From contig NZ_CP043311.1 of the NCBI RefSeq assembly GCF_008807375.1, forward strand, positions 5,436,001-5,500,000: a DNA stretch of 64,000 bases. Direction: 5' to 3'. The stretch is from Pseudomonas lalkuanensis (lineage in GTDB: Bacteria > Pseudomonadota > Gammaproteobacteria > Pseudomonadales > Pseudomonadaceae). The position numbers were made by a program, and so were the translations under genes. Below the pieces are notes generated by a model. It was not told the DNA's origin and made no database searches. It saw only the letters and a list, made by a program, of their open reading frames with translations. Positions 41,448 to 49,151 of this stretch are shown one piece after another. Positions within the stretch are counted from its first letter, which is position 1; every line of letters starts with the position of its first letter.

Positions 41448-43355
41448 GTGCGACGTCCGATCCTTACCCTCTTCCTGCTCTTGTGCTGGCTGGGCCTTGC
41501 CGTGCCGGCCCAGGCAGCCTTCGAACTGACAACGCAGAGCAGCGGTGCGACGCTCAATGGAGCGATCGACCTGCTGGAAGACCCGGACGGCACGCTGGAC
41601 ATCCAGGATATGGCCAGGCCGGAGGTGCAACAGCGCTTCACCCCTGCCAACGGCCGCGCCACCGTCGGCCAGAGCCGCAGCGTGTGGTGGGTACGGGTGC
41701 AGCTCAGCCGCAGCGGCGACGCCCCGCAGCAATGGTGGCTGGAGAACTCCGGCATCACTGTCTATCGCGTCAGCCTGTTCCTTCCGGATGGCCAGGGAGG
41801 CTGGAGCCGCCAGGAAAGCAGCGAAGCGCTGCCCTTCGCCGAAACCCGCGACTATTCCTACCGGCGCATGCTGTTCAAGCTGCCGGAAATCGGCGCTGAG
41901 CCCCTCACCCTGTACTTCCGCAGCTACGATCCGGCGGGCAACTCCTTTCCTCTGAAGGTGTGGCAACTGGACGACCTGAAGGAGCTGAAGTCCACCGAGA
42001 ACCTCGGCTTCGGCCTGGTCTACGGGGTGATTCTCGCGCTGTTCCTCTACAACCTGTTCATCCTCGTGGCGCTGCGCGACAAGGCCTACCTCTGGTACGT
42101 GCTGGCCACGTCCTCGGCGCTGGTGTTCATCCTCAGCATGACCGGGCACGGCTTCCAGTACTTCTGGCCCGATGCGCCGGTACCGGTGTGGCTCGACCGT
42201 ATCACCCTGCCCTCGCTCTGGGGCATCTTCGTCATGCGCTTCACCCAGGAGCTGCTCTATACCAAGCGAGGCCTGCGCTGGTCCGACCGCCTGTTCAACG
42301 TGGCCTGCGTGCTCTACGCCGTCGCCATCCTGATCAATTTCTTCGGTTATCGCGCCGAGGGCGCCATCCTGATCGCCGTCACGCCGATCGTGACCGTGCC
42401 CACAGCACTGATCAGCGCTGTGATCCGCTGGCGCCAGGGCTTCATTCCGGCGCGCTTCTACCTGATCGGCTACGGCACCGTGCTGATCAGCACCGCGATA
42501 CTGGTGATGCGTGCCGCCGGCCTGATCCAGCCGATCAACTTCACCGCCTACATGTTCCCCGTCGCCATCGCGGCGGAGTCGATCCTGTTCTCCTTCGCCC
42601 TCGCCTACCGCATCCAGATGCTCAAGCAGGAGCGTGCCGCCGCCCTGGTGCAGGCCGACCGCGAGAAGGCCGCCCGCCTGGCGCAGATGCAGGCCAGCGC
42701 CGACGAACTCCAGGCCGCCGTCGTCGCCCGGACCGCTGAACTGGCCGCCGCCAACCAGCGCCTCTGCGAGCGCGAACGGGAACTGGAGCACGCCGCCTTC
42801 CACGACGCGCTGACGGAGCTGCCGAACCGCCGCTACCTGATCGAACGCACCGAGTCGGCGCTGGCCAATGCCAAGCGACACGAGGAACCGCTGGCGCTGT
42901 TGCTGATCGACCTCGATCACTTCAAGCCGATCAATGATCGCTTCGGCCATGACGCCGGCGACGAGATGCTGCGCACCATTGGCCGGCGCCTGCGCCAGCA
43001 TGTGCGTGGCGGCGATGCGGTGGCGCGCCTGGGCGGCGACGAATTCGCCGTGCTGATCGGTGGAGCGGACGCGGAGGCCGAGGCATGCGACCTGGCCCGG
43101 CGCCTGCTGGAGGAGCTGTCTGCGCCGATGAGCTACGGCGCCGAGCAGCTGACGGTAAGCATCAGCATCGGCATCGCCCTGTTCCCGCAGCACGCCCGGC
43201 ACTTCTCCGGGCTCTACCAGACTGCCGACCAGGCCCTGTACAAGGTCAAGGCCCGTGGCCGCTCGGGCATGGTCTTGTTCGGCGAGGACGGCGAGCTGTC
43301 GGAAGAGGCCAGCCTGCAGCTGGATGTGCTGAAGATCCGCAGCGGATTGCTTTGA
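41448..43355 (+). CDS. nicD: 7TMR-DISM diguanylate cyclase, NicD-like
   Basis: A 635-residue membrane diguanylate cyclase. A signal peptide (to about residue 23) is followed by a periplasmic 7TMR-DISMED2 sensor (about 40-165), seven transmembrane helices (about 185-390), a coiled coil (about 395-445) and a GGDEF domain. The catalytic motif GGDEF is at 529-533 and intact, and the inhibitory site RxxD (RGGD, 520-523) is five residues before it, so it is probably active and feedback-controlled. P. aeruginosa NicD at this position senses nutrients such as glutamate in biofilm dispersal. The start is GTG with CAAGGAG upstream. It is convergent with alr. Confidence 0.88.
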   Translation: MRRPILTLFLLLCWLGLAVPAQAAFELTTQSSGATLNGAIDLLEDPDGTLDIQDMARPEVQQRFTPANGRATVGQSRSVWWVRVQLSRSGDAPQQWWLENSGITVYRVSLFLPDGQGGWSRQESSEALPFAETRDYSYRRMLFKLPEIGAEPLTLYFRSYDPAGNSFPLKVWQLDDLKELKSTENLGFGLVYGVILALFLYNLFILVALRDKAYLWYVLATSSALVFILSMTGHGFQYFWPDAPVPVWLDRITLPSLWGIFVMRFTQELLYTKRGLRWSDRLFNVACVLYAVAILINFFGYRAEGAILIAVTPIVTVPTALISAVIRWRQGFIPARFYLIGYGTVLISTAILVMRAAGLIQPINFTAYMFPVAIAAESILFSFALAYRIQMLKQERAAALVQADREKAARLAQMQASADELQAAVVARTAELAAANQRLCERERELEHAAFHDALTELPNRRYLIERTESALANAKRHEEPLALLLIDLDHFKPINDRFGHDAGDEMLRTIGRRLRQHVRGGDAVARLGGDEFAVLIGGADAEAEACDLARRLLEELSAPMSYGAEQLTVSISIGIALFPQHARHFSGLYQTADQALYKVKARGRSGMVLFGEDGELSEEASLQLDVLKIRSGLL

Positions 43356-43451
43356 GAGCTCATCTGCTGGCCTCTCTTCCTTCGCGAGCAGCGGGCTGAT
43401 TACAGGCAGGAAGACCGGTGCGCACGGCGCCCCCTACCTTCTACACGCCAC

Positions 43452-44528
43452 TCAGGCCAGATAGCGCCTCGGCACTCGCGCGGTGACCTTGGTCAGCAAT
43501 TCGTAGCCGATGGTGCCGCAGGCCTGGGCCAGTTCATCCACCGGAAGCTGGGCGCCCCAGAGTTCGACCGGATCGCCGACCCGGGCATCCGGCAGGTCAC
43601 TGAGGTCCACGGCGAGCATGTCCATGGATACCCGCCCCGCCAGTGGCACGCGCTGGCCGTTGACCACGACCGGAGTGCCACTGGGTGCGTGGAGCGGATA
43701 ACCGTCGGCGTAGCCGCAGCTCACGGTCCCGATACGTGACGGCCGGGTGGCTTCCCAGGTAGCGCCGTAGCCGACGCTTTCCCCTGCCGCGATCTCGCGT
43801 ACGGCGATCAGTTGGGCACTGAGGGTCATGGCCGGTTTCAGGCCCAGTTCGGCGGCACTGAGATCGGCAAGCGGCGTGGCGCCGTAGAGCATGATGCCGG
43901 GACGCAGCCAGTCCATATGGGATGCGGGCATCGTCAGGATCGCGGCCGAGTTGGCCAGGCTGCGCTGGTCGAAGTCGAGGTCCAGCAGGTCGAGGAAGGC
44001 TTCGAGCTGCAACTCGTTCAGCGTGTGGCCGCGCAGGTCGGCGCAGGCGAAATGGCTGATCAGGTTGAGCTCGGCAACCTGAGCCGCGCCCCGCAGGCGG
44101 GCATGCCAATGGCGCAGTGCATCGGGGGAGAAACCCAGGCGGTGCATGCCGGAATCCAGCTTGAGCCAGACGCTCAGCGGGCGTGCCAGCGGTGCGGCGA
44201 GCAGCGCTTCGGCCTGTTCCACGCCCTGAACCACCAGGTCCAGGCCAAGCTGGGCAGCCAGTTGGTATTCGGCCGGCTCGAAGCAGCCCTCCAGCAGCAG
44301 CACGCGCGCCTCATCATCGAGGGCGCGCACTTCGGCGGCCTCTTCCAGGCAGGCCACGGCAAAGCCGTCGGCCTCGCCGCGCAGGCTGGCGACCACCTCG
44401 CGCACGCCATGGCCATAGGCGTTCGCCTTGACCACCGCAAAGGCCTGGCGGCCCGGCGCGCACCGCTTGGCGACGGCGTAGTTGTGGCGGATGGCGGAGA
44501 GGTCGACAGCTGCGATCAGTGGGCGCAT
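43452..44528 (-). CDS. alr: Alanine racemase
   Basis: A 358-residue PLP-dependent alanine racemase. The Schiff-base lysine lies in the motif AVVKANAYGHG near residue 34, and the second catalytic residue Tyr is in ESVGYGATWEA. It makes D-alanine for peptidoglycan. The gene ends the rpsF-rpsR-DUF2232-rplI-dnaB-alr series on the minus strand, 93 bp after dnaB, as in other Pseudomonas. The start at 44528 (MRPLIAAVDL) fits the family; the upstream open frame does not. The chromosomal dadX-type catabolic copy is not in the window. Confidence 0.95.
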   Translation of the reverse strand: MRPLIAAVDLSAIRHNYAVAKRCAPGRQAFAVVKANAYGHGVREVVASLRGEADGFAVACLEEAAEVRALDDEARVLLLEGCFEPAEYQLAAQLGLDLVVQGVEQAEALLAAPLARPLSVWLKLDSGMHRLGFSPDALRHWHARLRGAAQVAELNLISHFACADLRGHTLNELQLEAFLDLLDLDFDQRSLANSAAILTMPASHMDWLRPGIMLYGATPLADLSAAELGLKPAMTLSAQLIAVREIAAGESVGYGATWEATRPSRIGTVSCGYADGYPLHAPSGTPVVVNGQRVPLAGRVSMDMLAVDLSDLPDARVGDPVELWGAQLPVDELAQACGTIGYELLTKVTARVPRRYLA

Positions 44529-44621
44529 TGAGGCGGGCTCATGAACGAAAACGGGCGCCCATAATACCGCCTGGTCGCCCGTATTCATTGATCCAGCGCG
44601 TCCGGGTACGCGGACTGCCCG

Positions 44622-46016
44622 TTACTCGTCTTCGAAGTGGTAGGTGCCCGGTGCCAGGTTTTCGAAGCGCGAGTACTTACCCAGGAACGCGAGGCGCACG
44701 GTGCCGATGGGACCGTTACGCTGCTTGCCGATGATGATTTCGGCGACGCCCTTGTACTCGGTCTCGGGGTGATACACCTCGTCGCGGTACACGAACATGA
44801 TGATGTCGGCGTCCTGCTCGATCGCTCCGGATTCGCGAAGGTCGGAGTTCACCGGACGCTTGTTGGGACGCTGCTCCAGCGAGCGGTTGAGCTGGGACAA
44901 AGCGATCACCGGGCAGTTGAATTCCTTGGCCAGGGCCTTGAGCGAGCGGGAGATCTCGGAAATCTCGTTCACCCGGCTGTCGCCGCTGGAGCCCGGGATC
45001 TGCATGAGCTGCAGGTAGTCGACCATGATCAGGCCGATCTCGCCGTGCTCGCGCGCCAGGCGGCGGGTACGGGCGCGCATCTCGGACGGGGAGATGCCGG
45101 CGGTATCGTCGATGAACAGCTTGCGGTCGTTGAGCAGGTTGACTGCGGAAGTCAGCCGCGGCCAATCGTCGTCGTCCAGGCGACCGGCACGGACCTTGGT
45201 CTGGTCGATGCGACCGAGGGACGCGAGCATACGAATCACGATGGATTCGGAGGGCATCTCCAGGGAGTACACGAGAATCGCCTTGTCGCTGCGCATCAGG
45301 GCGTTCTCGACCAGGTTCATCGCGAAGGTGGTCTTACCCATGGAGGGACGGCCGGCGACGATGATCAGGTCGGCAGGCTGCAGGCCGCTGGTCTGGGTGT
45401 CCAGGTCGTTGAAGCCGGTGGACAGGCCGGTGATGGCATCGCCGTTGTTGAACAGCTCGTCGATGCGGTCGATGGCCTTGACCAGGATGTCGTTGATGCC
45501 AACCGGGCCACCGGTCTTGGGCCGCGCTTCGGCGATCTGGAAGATCAGGCGCTCGGCTTCGTCGAGGATCTCTTCGCCGGTCCGGCCCTGGGGCGCGTAG
45601 GCGCTGTCGGCGATCTCGTTGCTGATGCCGATCAACTGGCGCAGGGTGGCGCGCTCGCGAATGATCTGCGCGTAGGCCTTGATGTTGGCCACCGACGGCG
45701 TGTTCTTCGCCAACTCCCCGAGATAGGCCAGGCCGCCCACCTGGGGCAGTTGCCCTTCCTTGTCCAGTTGCTCGGACAGGGTCACCACGTCGAACGGCGA
45801 GTTGCGCTCTGCCAGCTTGAAGATGGCGCGGAAGATCAGCCGATGGTCATGACGATAGAAGTCGCCGTCGGACACCTGGTCGAGCACGCGCTCCCAGGCA
45901 TTGTTGTCCAGCATCAGGCCCCCGAGGACGGCCTGTTCGGCCTCGATGGAGTGCGGCGGCACCTTGAGGGCGGCGGTCTGCAGGTCGAACTGTTCCGGGA
46001 CGGTGATCTCGTTCAT
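44622..46016 (-). CDS. dnaB: Replicative DNA helicase DnaB
   Basis: A 464-residue DnaB. The N-terminal domain (PPHSIEAEQAVLGGLMLDNNAW) is followed by the linker helix and the RecA-like ATPase with Walker A AGRPSMGKTT, the Walker B-like VDYLQLM, and the arginine finger region near RSLEQRPNKRP. It unwinds DNA as a hexamer at the fork. It is downstream of rplI in the ribosomal-protein operon, and its 5' leader contains a perfect 16-bp hairpin (46045-46086). The start at 46016 matches the family. Confidence 0.97.
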   Translation of the reverse strand: MNEITVPEQFDLQTAALKVPPHSIEAEQAVLGGLMLDNNAWERVLDQVSDGDFYRHDHRLIFRAIFKLAERNSPFDVVTLSEQLDKEGQLPQVGGLAYLGELAKNTPSVANIKAYAQIIRERATLRQLIGISNEIADSAYAPQGRTGEEILDEAERLIFQIAEARPKTGGPVGINDILVKAIDRIDELFNNGDAITGLSTGFNDLDTQTSGLQPADLIIVAGRPSMGKTTFAMNLVENALMRSDKAILVYSLEMPSESIVIRMLASLGRIDQTKVRAGRLDDDDWPRLTSAVNLLNDRKLFIDDTAGISPSEMRARTRRLAREHGEIGLIMVDYLQLMQIPGSSGDSRVNEISEISRSLKALAKEFNCPVIALSQLNRSLEQRPNKRPVNSDLRESGAIEQDADIIMFVYRDEVYHPETEYKGVAEIIIGKQRNGPIGTVRLAFLGKYSRFENLAPGTYHFEDE

Positions 46017-46044
46017 GGGTTCGAAAGATTCTTGGGCTGGAAAG

Positions 46045-46086
46045 ACATCGGGCACGTCATCGCATCTGCAATGACGTGCCCGATGT
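46045..46086 (-). promoter_or_regulatory. 16-bp perfect hairpin in the dnaB leader
   Basis: ACATCGGGCACGTCAT and its exact complement enclose a 10-base loop, 28 bases before the dnaB ATG. On the minus strand it is followed by CTTTCC, so it is more like an attenuator or RNA-processing structure than a full terminator. A second hairpin (46088-46130, arms AGCGAGCCG/CGGCTCGCT) precedes it right at the rplI stop. Confidence 0.65.
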
Positions 46087-46129
46087 TAGCGAGCCGGCAC
46101 CTGAGTGCAAGCTCACTTCGACGGCTCGC

Positions 46130-46576
46130 TTAGCCGGCTACCACGATCAGTTTGACCGCAGCTTCGACGTCGGTGTGCAGGTGCAGTGCAACGTCGTACT
46201 CGCCAACTTGACGGATGGTGCCGTTCGGCAGGCGGACTTCAGCCTTGGCAACCGGAACGCCAGCGGCGGTCAGGGCGTCAGCGATGTCGTGGGTACCGAT
46301 GGAACCGAACAGCTTGCCTTCGTCGCCGGCGCTGGCAGTGATGGTCACTTCCAGTTCGGACAGCTGGGCAGCGCGGGCTTCGGCAGCGGCTTTCTTGTCG
46401 GCAGCCTGCTTTTCCAGCTCAGCGCGGCGAGCTTCGAACGCAGCAACGTTCTCGGCGGTAGCAGCGGTGGCCTTGCCTTGCGGCAGCAGGAAGTTACGAC
46501 CGTAGCCGGACTTTACATTCACCTTGTCGCCCAGGTTGCCCAGGTTGGCGATTTTTTCGAGCAGGATGACTTCCAT
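46130..46576 (-). CDS. rplI: 50S ribosomal protein L9
   Basis: A 148-residue L9. The N-terminal rRNA-binding domain [34 protein letters not shown] (characterised by GxxGDxVxVxxGYxRNxL) is joined by the long central helix ([32 protein letters not shown]) to the C-terminal domain. It supports ribosome fidelity and stability. It sits between the DUF2232 membrane-protein gene and dnaB. Confidence 0.97.
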   Translation of the reverse strand: MEVILLEKIANLGNLGDKVNVKSGYGRNFLLPQGKATAATAENVAAFEARRAELEKQAADKKAAAEARAAQLSELEVTITASAGDEGKLFGSIGTHDIADALTAAGVPVAKAEVRLPNGTIRQVGEYDVALHLHTDVEAAVKLIVVAG

Positions 46577-46597
46577 TTGAGTCTTACCTCTTAACTT

Positions 46598-47491
46598 TTA
46601 ACCTTCACCGTTCGCAGGGCCGGCGCCATTCTTGCGCGCCTTGCGTCCGCGAAAATCAATCAGACTGTCGACGATGGCCAGAACCACCAGCAACGGATAG
46701 ACCAGTTGCATGAACAGCAGCAGCGACACGTACAAGCCCACCAGCCAGAAACCGGCCAGCCCACCCTGCTTCGCCAGACCGTGCACCAGGGCCAGGCCGG
46801 CGAAAGCCAGCGGCACGCTGCAGATCGGCGTCAGCATCGCCAGCTCCAGGCCCAGGTTCGGACCCAGCAGCATGGCGGCCAGCAAGCCGAAAGCCAGTGC
46901 CGGCGGCAGCCTCAGCGCACGAAACTCGTTGCCGAAACCACCGGGGTTGTACAGGGCTGCCTGCCAGTAGCGGCCGAGCATCAGGCTCAGCACGCTGACC
47001 AGCTGCAGCAGCGACGCGATCAGGCCGGTCAGGACCGGCGCGACCATGGCTCCCAGGCGCGCTCGCTCGTCATCCGCCAATTGCGAATAGACGCTTCCCA
47101 TCACCTGCGGCATGAGCTTCTGCAGCTCAACCGCCATGGCGGTTATGGGCTCGCGGAACACCGCGCCCAGCACCAGGCCGTACAACAGACCAAGCGCCAC
47201 GCTGATCATCAGCACCCGCGTCCAGGACACGCTGGAACGCAGCACCAGGGCCAACCCCAGCGCACCAAGCAGCACCATCAAGGTGCGCGGCTCGCCGAAG
47301 TACCACCAGCCAAGAGCTGGCAGCAGGGCCCAGGCAATGATGCCGAGAGCATCGTTCACACCACGCCGCAGCAGCACCAGGCTGCCCGCGGCGGCGCTCA
47401 GCCAGAACATCAGGGGCAGGGCCGCTGCGCCTGCCACCACAAGGGTGGCCTGCACACGACCGCGCATGATGAACTCCGCCAGAGCGCGCAT
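46598..47491 (-). CDS. DUF2232-type membrane protein inside the rpsF-rplI operon
   Basis: A 297-residue protein with about eight to ten hydrophobic helices (for example LVVAGAAALPLMFWLSAAAGSLVLL and FMQLVYPLLVVLAIVDSLI) and a positively charged C-terminal tail (DFRGRKARKNG). It lies between rpsR and rplI, an arrangement typical of Pseudomonas and relatives, where it is usually left as an uncharacterised membrane protein. Nothing in its sequence points to a substrate. AAGGGAT is the ribosome site. Co-expression with ribosomal proteins suggests a housekeeping membrane function. Confidence 0.8.
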   Translation of the reverse strand: MRALAEFIMRGRVQATLVVAGAAALPLMFWLSAAAGSLVLLRRGVNDALGIIAWALLPALGWWYFGEPRTLMVLLGALGLALVLRSSVSWTRVLMISVALGLLYGLVLGAVFREPITAMAVELQKLMPQVMGSVYSQLADDERARLGAMVAPVLTGLIASLLQLVSVLSLMLGRYWQAALYNPGGFGNEFRALRLPPALAFGLLAAMLLGPNLGLELAMLTPICSVPLAFAGLALVHGLAKQGGLAGFWLVGLYVSLLLFMQLVYPLLVVLAIVDSLIDFRGRKARKNGAGPANGEG

Positions 47492-47527
47492 TGCGATCTA
47501 TCCCTTACCTAGGTCGACCGACCGAGA

Positions 47528-47758
47528 TCAACGGCCGTGGCTGTCGGTGTAGGGCAGCAGGGCCAGGTAGCGGGCGCGCTTGATAGCGGTAGCCAGCTGA
47601 CGCTGATACTTGGCTTTGGTGCCGGTGATACGGCTCGGAACGATCTTGCCGGTTTCGGAGATGTAAGCCTTCAGGGTGTTGAGATCCTTGAAGTCGATCT
47701 CTTTCACGCCTTCAGCGGTGAAACGGCAGAACTTACGACGACGGAAGAAACGTGCCAT
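47528..47758 (-). CDS. rpsR: 30S ribosomal protein S18
   Basis: A 76-residue S18 with the family core [25 protein letters not shown] and the C-terminal [22 protein letters not shown]. It forms a heterodimer with S6 on the 30S platform. It follows rpsF by 28 bases. Confidence 0.97.
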   Translation of the reverse strand: MARFFRRRKFCRFTAEGVKEIDFKDLNTLKAYISETGKIVPSRITGTKAKYQRQLATAIKRARYLALLPYTDSHGR

Positions 47759-47786
47759 GAACTTGGCTCCTCAATAGATCCGTGGA

Positions 47787-48194
47787 TTACTCGTCAGCGT
47801 TGTCGCTGTCTTCGCCTTCGGCGGCAGCGTCAGTCTCAACGCGCTCACGGCGCTCGCGGCGCTCGTTGCGGTTTTCCTCGGCCTTGAGCATCTCGGACTG
47901 GCCAGTGATGGCTTCGTCGCGACGGATGACCAGGTTACGGATGACGGCATCGTTGTAGCGGAAGTTGTCTTCCAGCTCGGCCAGGGCCTTGCCGCTGCAC
48001 TCAACGTTCAGCATCACGTAGTGAGCCTTGTGAACGTTGTTGATGGCGTAGGCCAGCTGACGACGGCCCCAGTCTTCCAGGCGGTGAACCTTGCCACCGT
48101 CTTCTTCGATGAGCTTGGTGTAGCGCTCAACCATGCCGCCAACCTGCTCGCTCTGGTCCGGGTGAACCAGGAAGATGATTTCGTAATGACGCAT
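47787..48194 (-). CDS. rpsF: 30S ribosomal protein S6
   Basis: A 135-residue S6. The first half is the ferredoxin-like fold ([25 protein letters not shown]), with [31 protein letters not shown] in the middle. The C-terminal extension is charged and acidic ([11 protein letters not shown]); in E. coli S6 the corresponding tail receives added Glu residues by RimK. AAGGAG is the ribosome site. Its leader of about 110 bases after a sigma-70-type promoter could hold the S6:S18 binding site known for autoregulation in many bacteria. Confidence 0.97.
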   Translation of the reverse strand: MRHYEIIFLVHPDQSEQVGGMVERYTKLIEEDGGKVHRLEDWGRRQLAYAINNVHKAHYVMLNVECSGKALAELEDNFRYNDAVIRNLVIRRDEAITGQSEMLKAEENRNERRERRERVETDAAAEGEDSDNADE

Positions 48195-48312
48195 AAATGC
48201 TCCTTACGGGTTGTAGCCTGCCAACATCGTGGTCAGGCAAGGAGTGAATATCTCGTTTTGGCTTGCCGGGCCGGGGACGTGCACGAGCCTGCCCCCAACG
48301 GCAAGGGGCGAC

Positions 48313-48341
48313 ATTCTAGAGAAGGGCTGAATGCCGCGCAA
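48313..48341 (-). promoter_or_regulatory. Candidate sigma-70 promoter of the rpsF operon
   Basis: On the minus strand TTGCGC, 17 bases, then TAGAAT. The -10 is good and the -35 moderate. The start would leave a GC-rich 110-base leader. Confidence 0.45.
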
Positions 48342-48366
48342 GGCAAATTGGCGAAACTTTGAACAA

Positions 48367-48394
48367 CCCCGAACGGCAGCGAAGCCATCCGGGG
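48367..48394 (-). terminator. Hairpin after rlmB
   Basis: On the minus strand CCCCGGATGGC-TTCGCT-GCCGTTCGGGG is followed by TTGTTC. The stem is imperfect, so it is a weak terminator. Confidence 0.5.
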
Positions 48395-48401
48395 CAGGCC
48401 G

Positions 48402-49151
48402 TCACTGGGGACGGCTGCGGCGCTGGCGAACCGCCTCGAACAGGCAGACGCCGGTGGCCACGGAGACGTTCAGGCTGCTCACGCTGCCGGCCATGGGCAG
48501 CTTGACCAGGTAATCGCAATGTTCGCGGGTCAGGCGGCGCATGCCCTTGCCTTCCGCCCCCATGACCAGCACGGTCGGCCCGGTCATGTCCTGCTCGTAG
48601 ACCTCCTGCTCCGCCTCGCCGGCGGTTCCGACCACCCAGAGGCCCTTCTTCTGCAGTTTTTCGAGGGTGCGCGAGAGGTTGGTCACCGCCACCAGCGGCA
48701 TGACCTCCGCCGCGCCGCAAGCCACCTTGCGCACGGTGGCGTTGAGGGTGGCGGACTTGTCCTTGGGCACGATCACCGCCAGTACGCCAGCGGCGTCGGC
48801 GGTGCGCAGGCAGGCGCCCAGATTGTGCGGATCGGTGACGCCGTCCAGCGCGAGCAGCAAGGGCGCACCGGGGGTGCGCTCAAGCAGTTCGTCGAGCATG
48901 TTCTCGCCCCAGACCTGGCTGGGGCTGACCTCGGCCACCACGCCCTGGTGGACGCCTTCGGCCCATTCGTCCAGCTCGTGGCGATCCTTGTGGCCCACCG
49001 CGATGCGGTGCTGCCCGGCCAGGTCGAGAAGGACCTGGACCCGCGGATCGTGCCGGCTTTCCGCCAGCCAGAGCTGCTTGACGCGTTTGGGGTGATGGCG
49101 CAGGAGCGCCTCCACGGCATGCACGCCGTAGACCTTTTCCAACTGACTCAT
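48402..49151 (-). CDS. rlmB: 23S rRNA (guanosine-2'-O-)-methyltransferase RlmB
   Basis: A 249-residue SpoU-family (SPOUT) methyltransferase. The L30e-like N-terminal domain (VYGVHAVEALLRHHPKRVKQLWLAESR) precedes the knotted SAM-binding domain with motifs NLGACLRTADAAG, LVMGAEGKGMRRLTREHCDYLV and LPMAGSVSSLNVSVATGVCLFEAVRQR. It methylates G2251 in the peptidyl-transferase loop. Its ATG overlaps the rnr stop by four bases, so the two are translated together, as in E. coli. Confidence 0.95.
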   Translation of the reverse strand: MSQLEKVYGVHAVEALLRHHPKRVKQLWLAESRHDPRVQVLLDLAGQHRIAVGHKDRHELDEWAEGVHQGVVAEVSPSQVWGENMLDELLERTPGAPLLLALDGVTDPHNLGACLRTADAAGVLAVIVPKDKSATLNATVRKVACGAAEVMPLVAVTNLSRTLEKLQKKGLWVVGTAGEAEQEVYEQDMTGPTVLVMGAEGKGMRRLTREHCDYLVKLPMAGSVSSLNVSVATGVCLFEAVRQRRSRPQ

